DNA of 64,000 nucleotides, from the NCBI RefSeq assembly GCF_947501665.1, contig NZ_CANMWS010000014.1, positions 88,264 to 152,263 of the forward strand. The letters run 5' to 3'. Positions 39,606 to 48,828 of the stretch are shown here, piece after piece. Made by a program: the position numbers and the translations under genes. How positions within the stretch are numbered: position 1 is the stretch's first letter; every line of letters begins with the position of its first letter. Source of the DNA: an uncultured Shewanella sp. (GTDB taxonomy: Bacteria > Pseudomonadota > Gammaproteobacteria > Enterobacterales > Shewanellaceae). Under the pieces are notes generated by a model. That model saw only the letters and a list, made by a program, of their open reading frames with translations. It had not been told where the DNA came from and did no database searches.

Positions 39606-41402
39606 TCAACTCAGTTCAGCAACAAACTCATCTAACAAAGACTTATCAGCATGGGGCATGACTACCACATGAGACATGCCTTGAGTAACAGGTAACATCC
39701 ATTTTTGACAAATAACCTCATTCGGTGCGGGCATATAAACGATATTAGAAGCGTTATTAAGCTCAGCCTCAATCCCCTTAAACTTGAGTTGTGTTTGCAA
39801 ATAAAGCGCTAAATCTACACAACGCATTCCTTGTTCTTTAATCCCATTTTCTTGTAAAGTATCAATACGGTAAGCTGCTAATAAAGCGGCTAATCCTGAT
39901 CGAGAACAGGTTAGAGTATTATTGTCACTGGCAATATATTCAATGTAGTCTTGCTTAATGGCCCCGTTGTTATCTTGTTTTTTCGTCAGTACTAAACCTG
40001 CTGGAGTAATATTGCCTAAAAACTTGTGCAGGCTTATCGACAATGCATCCACATCTTCACCTATAATGAGTTTTTTAGCGCCATACACCTCAGGCAAAAA
40101 AGGTAAAAAACTGCCATGCAAAGCCGCATCGCCATGAATGAAATGAGGTTTATCACCTAGTAGGGCTTTTATTTGTGCCACGTCATCTATGGCGCCTTTC
40201 ATAGTACTGCCGATATTTGCCAACACCACTACAGGTTCCTCGATAGTCATTAGCGTATTTTGGAATGCTGTATAATCGATTTCACCATTACTCAAACAAG
40301 GTAATAGCTCATATTTTTTATTATATTTTTCAACAATGCTCACTGCACTGTAATGACTCTCTTTTGACAACAACACAACCGCATTAGGAAATTGTTTAAA
40401 GCCTTTAAGCAAGCCATATTCCATGGCTTCAGTGCCACCACTGGTCACATATCCATAGGTATTATCTTCACTTAATCCATATTGCTTGGCAAAAAAGTGG
40501 ATCACTTTACGCTCAAAACCTTTCGTGCTTAATCGATGGGACGATGCACAAAAAGGATCGCCACTATTGTTCATCAGCACCTCAAGGCCGTCGCTAAGGG
40601 ATGAAAAATCAAACGCCATATTGCCCGGTTTGCCTAACATCTGCCGCTTACGGCTTTTAATGCCAGCCAATAAATCTAGATACTCTTGTTCAATACTCTC
40701 GGTCGGTTTTTCACGCATCGGTAGACTGAAATCTTGCACTAAAATGCCATAAACCGGATCAGAGCGCCACTTTAATGCTGCAGGCATTTTTTCATTGATA
40801 TTATTGAATATAGTGCGCCCTTCATACCTAAAATCAGCATAACGCTTTTCAATGAAATGATGATGTCCTCCTGCACTCACTTGCTGAGCAATATGGTAAG
40901 TCACAGGCGATGTCATCACACCAATAAAGCGCTCAAAACCCATGACTATTGCTTGTCTGCGTGACAAATCAATCAGCTGAGCTGCAATACCTTTTCCAGC
41001 ATAGGCTAAATCCACACCTATCATGACTTGATCCAGTGTTTTCTTATCATCCAGCGGCTTTATTTCACTAATGGCTTCATCAATCAAGGTCATCATTGGC
41101 AATAAGGCTTCGCATACATGGATACTGGATAAATCATCCTGCAAGTCATGGGCAATGAACGCCCCTACGACGCGATCATTATCGCGTACATCAATGGCGA
41201 CAATACTCAGGTTTTGCTCATAAATGCGTAAGCAAAGATGATGAACAAAATCAATCATCTCAGTTTTTTCAATATGCATCGCAATCGCGCCAGGTTCAAA
41301 ACTAATAAACGCGCTGGTTAAAATATCAGCCACCTCATTAATATGAGCAAACTGCATAGGCTTATAATGAATATCATCGATCACTTTAGGAAAAAGAGCC
41401 AT
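39606..41402 (-). CDS. GNAT acetyltransferase fused to a histidine-decarboxylase-like PLP enzyme
   Basis: 598 residues from ATG 41402, which has AAGG seven bases upstream; the longer frame to 41441 lacks one. Residues 1-225 are GNAT-like with the acyl-CoA loop AYAGKGIAAQL (133-143). Residues about 265-598 follow PLP histidine decarboxylases: GYVTSGGTEA (317-326), SHYS (349-352), ANIGSTMKGAIDD (395-407), HGDAAL with PLP-contacting Asp425, Schiff-base Lys460 in SLHKFLG, and CSRSG (499-503). This suggests decarboxylation of an amino acid and acylation of an amine by one polypeptide, but substrate and order are inference. 71 bases after the DUF6875-like gene, apparently co-transcribed. Confidence 0.85.
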   Translation of the reverse strand: MALFPKVIDDIHYKPMQFAHINEVADILTSAFISFEPGAIAMHIEKTEMIDFVHHLCLRIYEQNLSIVAIDVRDNDRVVGAFIAHDLQDDLSSIHVCEALLPMMTLIDEAISEIKPLDDKKTLDQVMIGVDLAYAGKGIAAQLIDLSRRQAIVMGFERFIGVMTSPVTYHIAQQVSAGGHHHFIEKRYADFRYEGRTIFNNINEKMPAALKWRSDPVYGILVQDFSLPMREKPTESIEQEYLDLLAGIKSRKRQMLGKPGNMAFDFSSLSDGLEVLMNNSGDPFCASSHRLSTKGFERKVIHFFAKQYGLSEDNTYGYVTSGGTEAMEYGLLKGFKQFPNAVVLLSKESHYSAVSIVEKYNKKYELLPCLSNGEIDYTAFQNTLMTIEEPVVVLANIGSTMKGAIDDVAQIKALLGDKPHFIHGDAALHGSFLPFLPEVYGAKKLIIGEDVDALSISLHKFLGNITPAGLVLTKKQDNNGAIKQDYIEYIASDNNTLTCSRSGLAALLAAYRIDTLQENGIKEQGMRCVDLALYLQTQLKFKGIEAELNNASNIVYMPAPNEVICQKWMLPVTQGMSHVVVMPHADKSLLDEFVAELS

Positions 41403-41473
41403 AAACAACCTTTTTAATGTCAACACCAGAATACAGAACAAATAACCTAACTGCTTTGTATACTCAGATAGGA

Positions 41474-42175
41474 TTAACGGTAAATCGCCTCAACATGACG
41501 CAATACATTTTCATTTTTAGCCATACCAACACTTCCCAATACCTGCATCAGCTGCTCACGGTTAAAAATATTGTGCTTTTCAAGATAAATTTTGGTGTGC
41601 TCACTATCATCACTCACGAACACCAGATCTTGCGGCATAATATGGCGTATTCCAATCATAGGTAGCTGAGAATCAAAAGGATAAAAGTCATCATTATGTA
41701 AACCTGTGATCGGACATTTGGAGTAAAACTGTCCAATCATGGTGTCATAAGACATAAATTCAGACTTAAGTGCCCGCTGCACCCGCTCCACAATCCCCGC
41801 CCCCAATGCCTCACCTTCCTCTTTATTCACCATCACAATCACTATGGTATTGAGATGGCTTTCAGGCAAACTTCTGAAGTATTCGCCATAGGCAAGCAAC
41901 ATACTTTCAATCTCACGGTCTTGAGTCGAGGTGTCATACAGCAAATAAGACACAAGTGCTTTGCGTTTATTCAGCGCAGCTGGCACAAAGGGACAAACAG
42001 GCCCTTTTCGACCCAGTGAAACATGAGGTCTGGCTAAATATTGCTTTAACCATTGCTCTGCTTGTATCAGATGTTCGGTGATTTTTTCAATATACTGGCA
42101 CTCACCCTCATTGGCTGAGGCTAAGATCTGCTCATTCGTTAAATTGCTTTTAGCATCAATAGTAAAAAACTGCAT
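41474..42175 (-). CDS. DUF6875-like protein
   Basis: 233 residues, soluble, no signal peptide. The motif RPHVSLGRKGPVCPFVP (49-65) fits what I remember of the DUF6875 family, whose function is not established; the family name should be treated as tentative. The rest is mixed alpha/beta with conserved-looking GIRHIMPQDLVFV. It is the first gene of a pair with the GNAT-decarboxylase fusion and has a long 5' region carrying the GAAAGA repeat. Confidence 0.65.
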   Translation of the reverse strand: MQFFTIDAKSNLTNEQILASANEGECQYIEKITEHLIQAEQWLKQYLARPHVSLGRKGPVCPFVPAALNKRKALVSYLLYDTSTQDREIESMLLAYGEYFRSLPESHLNTIVIVMVNKEEGEALGAGIVERVQRALKSEFMSYDTMIGQFYSKCPITGLHNDDFYPFDSQLPMIGIRHIMPQDLVFVSDDSEHTKIYLEKHNIFNREQLMQVLGSVGMAKNENVLRHVEAIYR

Positions 42176-42515
42176 AAACGACCTACTATTTATCCCATGC
42201 TCATTCGACCGTATTTCTCATTTCAAGAAAAACCACCAAAATGTTACATCGGCCCCTAAAAAGAAAGCCTACCTAATCAAGATAATTAGACAAAGCTAAA
42301 CAACATACTAATAAATAACAAGTTAAAACAAATACAAATAAAATCATTTTAGTTACAAATGTATCAACACTATGGCCTAAATTTAATCAAGTTGTCAAAC
42401 AATTCTACGTTTAAAGGAAGGTTTACAGGTTAAATCACTAAAAAGAATAACAAGCAGTCCATTAGAAAAATCAACTAATCATGGGATATGCTTTTGTGAC
42501 CAATCAATCGCAACT
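42176..42515. other. AT-rich gap upstream of the DUF6875-like gene
   Basis: No ORF of substance. The sequence is AT-rich and presumably holds the promoter of the two-gene unit; no confident -35/-10 pair was found. Together with the repeat tract at 42516-42566 it makes a 430-base gap. Confidence 0.5.
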
Positions 42516-42566
42516 AAAGAGAAAGAGAAAGAGAAAGAGAAAGAGAAAGAGAAAGAGAAAGAGAAA
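42516..42566. repeat. (GAAAGA)n hexanucleotide microsatellite, about 8.5 units
   Basis: Seven uninterrupted GAAAGA units (42521-42562) plus partial units at both sides, 51 bases in all, purine-only on the plus strand. It lies between the 3' end of the MFS gene and the DUF6875-like gene, about 340 bases before the latter's start. Such tracts vary in length by slipped-strand mispairing. Confidence 0.95.
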
Positions 42567-42608
42567 AGTAGACAATGGAACCCTACACTGCCTACTGTCA
42601 ACAACTGC

Positions 42609-43850
42609 TTATTTGATGCGTCGACGTTGCCACCGAATATGACTCACATGGACAAAACAAACCAAAACCAGCAAAGCTACAAACACGGCAACCGATAACA
42701 CAACCGAAGTCGCACTACCGTCATACTGAGCACTACTAAAATCAATAGCGACTGCCACAATACACAAACGAATCGCCGTCACTAAAGAAGCCGCAATCCC
42801 CGTTAAATCTGGACAAGCTTGCATAGATTGGGTAAAAAAGATCCCAATAGAGCAACCCGCGCCAACCGAAAATAGACACATAACGGCGGTTAAATAAAAG
42901 GGCGAAGCCAACTGCTGTTCAGTGGAAAATAAAAAGAGCACTGCAGCACCAGTAATCACTAACAGTCCAAAGTACTTCAATCCTTCCATTCCCCACTTAT
43001 CAATCAAACGACCATTATTAATACTGACCAAAACAAAAGTACCTAATATTGCTATTTGAAAGTAAGGAAAATGCGCTTTAACCACATGTAATTCATTAAT
43101 AAATAATAAAGACATATTTGATACAAACACTAAATAGGCCGATAGCATCAAGCTGGTCGCCAAGGTGTTGTACCAAAAAGCCGATGTCGATAAAACCTGT
43201 TTATAATCATACATCACCGTAACAGGCTTAAGTTTTTTTCTTTTAGACACTGCTAATGACTCGGGTATGAACCACCAACACTTTAGCGCCGAAACAAGCA
43301 CTAATCCTGCAATAAACACAAAACTGGCCTGATAACCCCAATTCACATTTATCCAGCCACCGATTAATGGTGCCAGTGCAATAAGGCTAACCACCAATGT
43401 ATTGAGATCGCTCACCATTTTTGCTGCTTGCTCTTCTTCAAACAAATCAAAAATCATTGCCGTCCCCACGATTATACAAGCGGCACTGCCAAAACCTTGT
43501 ATTAATCGAAACAACAATAACTGTTCAATGCTTAACGCAAAAACACAACCCACACTCGCTAAAGTAAATAGGGAAAAACCAAACATCAATACTGGTTTTC
43601 TCCCAAAATGATCCGACAATGGGCCATAGAGTAAAGATCCAATACAGACACCAATAAAGTTAATACTTAAGATCCGCTGCACCATCGACTCATTGGTATG
43701 TAGTGCATGCAAAATATCCGGAAAGGCTGGTAAATAGATATCGGTCTCCATTGCTGCCGCGAGAAAAATAAAAATCATGATCACACGAAATCCTTTCCCT
43801 TCATGGGAGATCCCCCTACGGGCAAAGGGACGCTTAAAACGACTAAACAT
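42609..43850 (-). CDS. MFS transporter, Bcr/CflA-like drug exporter
   Basis: 413 residues from ATG 43850 (MFSRFKRPFARRG), with GGAA eight bases upstream; a frame 15 codons longer has no ribosome site. About twelve hydrophobic segments; loop 2-3 motif GPLSDHFGRKP (motif A), TM1 ETDIYLPAFPDI and motif C-like region near LAPLIGGWINV point to drug:H+ antiporters of the Bcr/CflA group. Upstream on the same strand of the DUF6875/decarboxylase pair, so it may export the product, though a 430-base gap separates them. Confidence 0.85.
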   Translation of the reverse strand: MFSRFKRPFARRGISHEGKGFRVIMIFIFLAAAMETDIYLPAFPDILHALHTNESMVQRILSINFIGVCIGSLLYGPLSDHFGRKPVLMFGFSLFTLASVGCVFALSIEQLLLFRLIQGFGSAACIIVGTAMIFDLFEEEQAAKMVSDLNTLVVSLIALAPLIGGWINVNWGYQASFVFIAGLVLVSALKCWWFIPESLAVSKRKKLKPVTVMYDYKQVLSTSAFWYNTLATSLMLSAYLVFVSNMSLLFINELHVVKAHFPYFQIAILGTFVLVSINNGRLIDKWGMEGLKYFGLLVITGAAVLFLFSTEQQLASPFYLTAVMCLFSVGAGCSIGIFFTQSMQACPDLTGIAASLVTAIRLCIVAVAIDFSSAQYDGSATSVVLSVAVFVALLVLVCFVHVSHIRWQRRRIK

Positions 43851-44250
43851 AAATATTCCATTAAAGAATGTAAAACAGATAAAAATGAAGGACAATCAAG
43901 ATGTCAGCACACCTAAAAGTGACAATTGAGACAGAAATAATTGCATTTTCATTTAAAAGGAAAAGATGAGGCAAGCTCAAAGAATGCGGTCATGAAGAGA
44001 GGCTTCACTGACGGTTTTTCAACATTCCCACCGCTTATGACTAAGGCTATAATGGCTAGTGCCTAGCATTTATATCAGCATGCACATAAGCAACGAAGAA
44101 CGCACGTTAACAGATCCAGCACGTAGATCCAAGTTAAAAACTGACATAAAGCACACAATAACGGCAATAAATTCCCCTTCATAAGCTGTTATAAAATATT
44201 AGTAATGATAATCTTGCTCACCTATAATCTTGTAATAGAGAGCGCAAAAA
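43851..44250. other. Divergent intergenic region between the MFS and hydrolase genes
   Basis: 400 bases without a credible ORF. On the plus strand a TATAAT (44223-44228) sits 22 bases before the hydrolase ATG, without a clear -35. Nothing else is recognised. Confidence 0.4.
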
Positions 44251-45066
44251 ATGAACATGTTTGCTGTTGATGGGAGCCAAATGGCTTATCAAGATGTCGG
44301 TCAAGGGCCTGTTATTTTATTGGGACACAGCTTTTTATGGGATAGTCATATGTGGGCGCCACAAATCAAGGCACTCAGCCAACACTACCGTTGTATCGTG
44401 CCAGAATTTTGGAGCCATGGTCAGTCTCAATCGGCACCCAGCCAAACCCACTGTCTCAAAGATTATGCTCAGCAGGTACTGGCATTAATGGATAGTCTTG
44501 ATATTGAAAAATTTGTTATCGTGGGGCTTTCTGTAGGTGGCATGTGGGGATCAGAGCTCACTACCCTTGCGCCCAGTCGAGTACAAGCCTTAGTCCTCAT
44601 GGATACCTTTGTCGGGCTCGAGCCTGAAGTCACTCATCAAAAATACATGCAAATGCTCGATACCATCGCTCATCTCAAAACGGTGCCTCAACCGATTGTT
44701 GACGCCGTCAGTTCATTATTTTTTGCAAATAATGCACACCAAGACTCACCTGAATTGGTTAACTCTTTCAAACAGTACCTCTCTAACCTTACCGGTGAAC
44801 GTGCGGTACAAATTGCTCGTATGGGTAAAATCGTCTTTAATCGCCGCGATCAAATGGATGAACTGGCTAATTTTGCCCTACCCGTACTCATCGCCGTCGG
44901 CCAAGAAGATAATCCTCGCCCGGTACTTGAGTCTTACTTAATGCAAGACAGCATCACCAATGCCCAGCTCATTCAAATTCCTAACGCAGGGCATATCTCT
45001 AATCTTGAACAACCCAAGTTTGTCACAGATATGCTGCGCATCTTTTTGGGTAAGGTGTATTCCTAA
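44251..45066 (+). CDS. Alpha/beta-fold hydrolase
   Basis: 271 residues. Nucleophile elbow G92-L-S94-V-G, oxyanion motif LGHSF (24-28), acid Asp220 in AVGQED and His248 in NAGHIS complete the triad. Similar to small esterases/3-oxoadipate enol-lactonase-like hydrolases; substrate unknown. GAGAG precedes the start. A small hairpin (45073-45091) follows the stop but lacks a T tract. Confidence 0.88.
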   Translation: MNMFAVDGSQMAYQDVGQGPVILLGHSFLWDSHMWAPQIKALSQHYRCIVPEFWSHGQSQSAPSQTHCLKDYAQQVLALMDSLDIEKFVIVGLSVGGMWGSELTTLAPSRVQALVLMDTFVGLEPEVTHQKYMQMLDTIAHLKTVPQPIVDAVSSLFFANNAHQDSPELVNSFKQYLSNLTGERAVQIARMGKIVFNRRDQMDELANFALPVLIAVGQEDNPRPVLESYLMQDSITNAQLIQIPNAGHISNLEQPKFVTDMLRIFLGKVYS

Positions 45067-45389
45067 ACCCTCTGTGGTTCTTTCAACCACAAGGTATACA
45101 TGGGTTTGAAATGGGGCCTTAATGGACTAAGACCCGAATATGGGGGCGCCATAAACTTACCAGTTAATGCCCCTTGTATTGTTAATGCTTCTACCCTTTT
45201 GAGTTTAAATTGCTACCGCAGGTTTATGTGCAAGTAACTCTCGGGACGCTGTAAACCCATCCATGGGCGCTCTGCGATTTCATCCCTGAAACCGAAGCCC
45301 TCGCATTCACTTACACTAAGTGGTAAAGCTAAAAACAGTGTGTTTGTTCGATGTCGGCTAGATGTTCTGTTTCAAGTATGGAGTTCAAT
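45067..45389. other. Gap at the edge of the accessory island
   Basis: 323 bases with no ORF. It starts with the small hairpin TGTGGTT/AACCACA (45073-45091). From about 45238 there is a stretch with short self-complementary words (CCCAT/ATGGG at 45258-45269; repeated ATTTCATCC-like and GAAACC words) of the sort seen in interspersed intergenic repeats. No tRNA, integrase or clear att site is seen. Confidence 0.45.
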
Positions 45390-47066
45390 TCATGTTAAAG
45401 AGTCTGCTATTTCAACTTTTTTAAAGTACATCTCTTTAGGGAAGACATTGTATTTTGTTGATGAGTGGGTCAAAGAATTGTGCATATCTTGTGTTAGCTT
45501 TGCGTATCGTTGATATGTGTTGTATTTATAATACATTAGAGTATCATTTCTTGGGCGCTTCATTGAACTGAATAAACCACCAACTTTTAAAAAATTAATG
45601 TCAGGACCAGCACAATTGGCAAGAAACAACCAACTCGCATTATACTTTTCTCTCAAATATGACACTTGCTGAGAGTCATTATATTTATCTACTGGTAACT
45701 TATATTCAAGGTTTTTCCCCCTCAACAAATGCCCTATTAAATCTGTTTGATACCTATCCCAACCCAGCTTTTCGACCGTCTTGGGAGCAGGATTAAAAGT
45801 ATCGCTTTTATCTTGCTTTCTCAGTAAGTAACACTCATAAAATCCATCAGTGGAATATTCCGCTAATAACTGCAATAACATTCTAAAATCGAATATAACA
45901 TTAGGTATTTCATAAGCTTCGACAACTATAGATTCAAACTTCGCAATAAACTGCTCAAGCTTTCTCAGTTTAATATCATACATAACCGCAATATGAGTGA
46001 TTTCTTTTACGATAAAATCTTCATTTGACTGACATGGATATGCATCAGAATCCTTACCTGGAAACATTATTCCTTTTTCGAATGACTCTATAATACAAGT
46101 TTCTTTAATCAATGCTTTAACAAATCCTTTGAGATTACCCTGAGGAACTGTCGCTGTTCGATTAAAAAATCGAGTTAAATACTCTTGCCCATTAAAATCA
46201 TTACCGTACACAGCTTTTATAGAATGGCTCAATTGTGTAGTATCAGTCGCAACCACAAAAACGAAATTGGGGATATCAAAGAAATGTTTAATGGTTTCCA
46301 ATAATTCAATAGCGTAAGAAGGCCTACAACGATCAAGCTCGTCAACTAACACATAAATCTTGCCTTGTTTTTTATTTGTATCTGCCTCTTTGCTTTTATC
46401 GGTTCCGCAAATTAACTCCGCATATGCCGACATAAGGCTTTTTGTGTCTTCAATTGCTTTTATTTGTTTTTTGTAATTATCGCTCAGACTTCGTCCAAAT
46501 CTAGGTTCATCGACTTGTAATTTATTGCCATCGGTAACTTTAAGGTGACTCGCTATAGTTACCAGTGCAGTTGCATCAAGCCCCGTCTCCCACTTTTCAT
46601 TTTTACTGGAAACATATGCTGCCGCAACATCTAAACCGCCGTTATAAACCTTCTTACTCAAAGAACCTAGCTTTGAAAATATCTCTTTAGTTTTACTTTC
46701 ATTTTTTGCTTTCTTTTGTTCATCATCACTAGAAAAAAGCGCTGACATTTGCTCAAGCAATTCAGCAATAATGACCAATAAAGGATCATTCGAAAAGTCT
46801 GATTTCCATGCATTAATGTACACAGTTGGTTTTTCATGAGTTTTAAGTAAATTAGTATAAAGTTGTTTTATAAAAAACGTCTTTCCTGTCCCCCACTCAC
46901 CATTTAAATTAAGCACCAACCCATTTTTTTGATTTCGAATATAAGAAGAAAGATATTTCCCATATTCTTCCCGCTTTAAATAACATTTATTTGGATCTTT
47001 CCAGTCAAAATCATCAAACCAGTCATTATAAACAGCATTATTCTTATTTATCATTATTATATGCAT
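45390..47066 (-). CDS. KAP-family P-loop NTPase
   Basis: 558 residues. Walker A GEWGTGKT (56-63), VYINAWKSDF after the first strand, and Walker B KIYVLVDELDRCRP (236-249) define the KAP family, STAND-like NTPases. No transmembrane segment pair is obvious, unlike many KAP proteins. The C-terminal 200 residues are unassigned. KAP members include PifA, which excludes phage T7, and several occur in defence islands, so a defence role is plausible but not shown. Start could also be the ATG four codons in (47054). Divergent from the lipoprotein gene at 47352. Confidence 0.85.
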   Translation of the reverse strand: MHIIMINKNNAVYNDWFDDFDWKDPNKCYLKREEYGKYLSSYIRNQKNGLVLNLNGEWGTGKTFFIKQLYTNLLKTHEKPTVYINAWKSDFSNDPLLVIIAELLEQMSALFSSDDEQKKAKNESKTKEIFSKLGSLSKKVYNGGLDVAAAYVSSKNEKWETGLDATALVTIASHLKVTDGNKLQVDEPRFGRSLSDNYKKQIKAIEDTKSLMSAYAELICGTDKSKEADTNKKQGKIYVLVDELDRCRPSYAIELLETIKHFFDIPNFVFVVATDTTQLSHSIKAVYGNDFNGQEYLTRFFNRTATVPQGNLKGFVKALIKETCIIESFEKGIMFPGKDSDAYPCQSNEDFIVKEITHIAVMYDIKLRKLEQFIAKFESIVVEAYEIPNVIFDFRMLLQLLAEYSTDGFYECYLLRKQDKSDTFNPAPKTVEKLGWDRYQTDLIGHLLRGKNLEYKLPVDKYNDSQQVSYLREKYNASWLFLANCAGPDINFLKVGGLFSSMKRPRNDTLMYYKYNTYQRYAKLTQDMHNSLTHSSTKYNVFPKEMYFKKVEIADSLT

Positions 47067-47351
47067 CCTTTCCTTTGAGCATCATCTACTTCGGCTAGCA
47101 GAGAATTTTATGGCAAATGAACAGCTTTTATCAAAAACTAAACTAATATTCCAGTCAAACTCCCCCCCTTTCTACCAACAAACCAATGTGTTTACCATAT
47201 TACCCCTATGCCTTGTTCATAGAAGTTACCTTGTAATCTTCATCCACCAACAACCACCTGATTGGTACTATTTAAATCACTTATTGTTTGAATTAATTTG
47301 AAATTATGGACATAATGCGCGCGATTTATGACAATAAGGAAATTGTATATC

Positions 47352-48503
47352 ATGAAATACTGTGTTTTGATTATTAGCTTATTATTGGGGGGGTGTGTCA
47401 GTTATCACAGCCCTATTCCTAAAGATTATTCAGGCCCAATTACAACAATAGATGATAGCTTTACCATCCAAAGTTCAAGAACGGCGGATATGTTTTATAT
47501 TGAAAAAATCAATAATAAAAATGTTTATAATGCTGCTAGGGCAAGTAGCGGGGCTTCTGCGGGGAAAAATGGATTGCTTATCACTCGAGGTTATACTCAT
47601 CGATTACCTGCAGCGGAAACCACTTTATTCTTGTCAGGTGCAACAATGCATGGCGCACCAATTGGTTATATTTTAAATGCAGGATCAAACTATGGTGTTC
47701 AGGGAGAAGTGATATTTAAACCTGAAGCAGATAAACACTACTTAGTCTCTGGTGAATTAACCCAAGAACATTCAAGTGTATGGATAGAAGATATGCACGG
47801 TAACATTGTCTCGGATGTAGTGTTACTTGAAGAAGATCAGAAAGAATCACGCATTGTTGCCGCCAAAGATTTTGAAGTAAACACAAATAATATTCATATA
47901 CCATTAGAGGCCGTTCAACAAAACAAATTTACACTATTTTCACAAATTAGTGGAGGAGAGAGCCTTGCTTTAGTACTCTCAAAAATTGGAGAGCCTGATT
48001 CAACTTTGTATGATAGTGGAAATTTCTTCAGTCAGCGTCCAAGTCACATCGACTATATTTATGATGGATTGGGTAAAATCAGGTTTACAACTTTTAAAAA
48101 GCAAGCACAAAATGTATTAAAAGTTATGCCTGAGATTAGTCGTGATCCAGAATTGATAACGACTCAATTAAACGTTACAGGAATACGTTTACAATATATT
48201 GCTAAAGAATATTATAAAAATAATCAATTATCTGAAGTAGAGTTAGACAAAATAGCCGATACCATTTGGAAAAATAGGCATGCTGAAGACAGTAAAACTG
48301 AAGATGCCGTAGCTTGGTTAATGAAGGTTATTGGTAAACAGCAGGGCCATCGTTATTATAATTTAATCAGTACGCTTACAGATAAAAGTACTTTTAGTAG
48401 CAAGATCACTCGTTATGCCGCTCAAGTATTAGGCCAGCTAACACCATCAAGTATCAGTCAGTATCAGTTTGCAATTAAGCCATTATCAGATAATAAGTAT
48501 TGA
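47352..48503 (+). CDS. Putative lipoprotein of the accessory island
   Basis: 383 residues from ATG 47352, preceded by AAGGA ten bases upstream; an ATG eight codons earlier lacks a site. Signal peptide with lipobox LGGC (Cys15) followed by VSYHS. Residues 60-160 look beta-rich (SGELTQEHSSVWIEDMHG); the last 100 are helical. No family recognised. Its codon use is AT-rich like its neighbours. Function unknown; between the divergent KAP gene and the PLD-like gene. Confidence 0.75.
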   Translation: MKYCVLIISLLLGGCVSYHSPIPKDYSGPITTIDDSFTIQSSRTADMFYIEKINNKNVYNAARASSGASAGKNGLLITRGYTHRLPAAETTLFLSGATMHGAPIGYILNAGSNYGVQGEVIFKPEADKHYLVSGELTQEHSSVWIEDMHGNIVSDVVLLEEDQKESRIVAAKDFEVNTNNIHIPLEAVQQNKFTLFSQISGGESLALVLSKIGEPDSTLYDSGNFFSQRPSHIDYIYDGLGKIRFTTFKKQAQNVLKVMPEISRDPELITTQLNVTGIRLQYIAKEYYKNNQLSEVELDKIADTIWKNRHAEDSKTEDAVAWLMKVIGKQQGHRYYNLISTLTDKSTFSSKITRYAAQVLGQLTPSSISQYQFAIKPLSDNKY

Positions 48504-48799
48504 TTCATTTTATAAGTAATTAATATAGCTGACATAGAGTAAGGTAGTGTGTGACTTATAGCTAAAAAGAAACCACTACCTTAATAACGTATAATGTAGT
48601 CCATAACTTTTTGAATAGAATACCTATTCAAAAAACAATTTCACTTCAAGTCAGCCCCCTAATGTGATCTCGAATTTAAACAAATAAAGGGTTAACAATG
48701 CCATTAATGATGGCTGTCTATGAATTCACATAAGAGTTACTCACAAGCATTTAAAGATGTAGCAGCTGGATTACCTGATAGTACTGTGGAATAATTAAT
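48504..48799. other. Intergenic region with AT-rich dyad and two micro-ORFs
   Basis: Contains an 11-bp perfect inverted repeat with 5-nt spacer (48608-48618 / 48624-48634), an 11-codon ORF with an AAAGG site (48698-48733) and an overlapping 24-codon ORF in another frame (48720-48794). Either could be a leader peptide or debris; neither is recognised. Confidence 0.4.
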
Positions 48800-48824
48800 A
48801 AGCCGCAAAATATGCGGCTTTTTT
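48800..48824 (+). terminator. Terminator directly before the PLD-like gene
   Basis: Stem AGCCGCA/TGCGGCT (48801-48807 with 48813-48819), 5-nt loop, followed by T5-6. It ends only 4 bases before the annotated ATG of the next gene, so it must sit in or end just ahead of that gene's leader. Confidence 0.8.
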
Positions 48825-48828
48825 ATGG

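Noticed and set aside
42516..42566. CRISPR-like periodicity
   Set aside because: The GAAAGA tract has no spacers; it is a simple microsatellite. No CRISPR array was seen anywhere.
47110..47301. 63-residue plus-strand ORF ahead of the lipoprotein gene
   Set aside because: No ribosome site, no recognisable composition, and it lies in the promoter gap between the KAP and lipoprotein genes.
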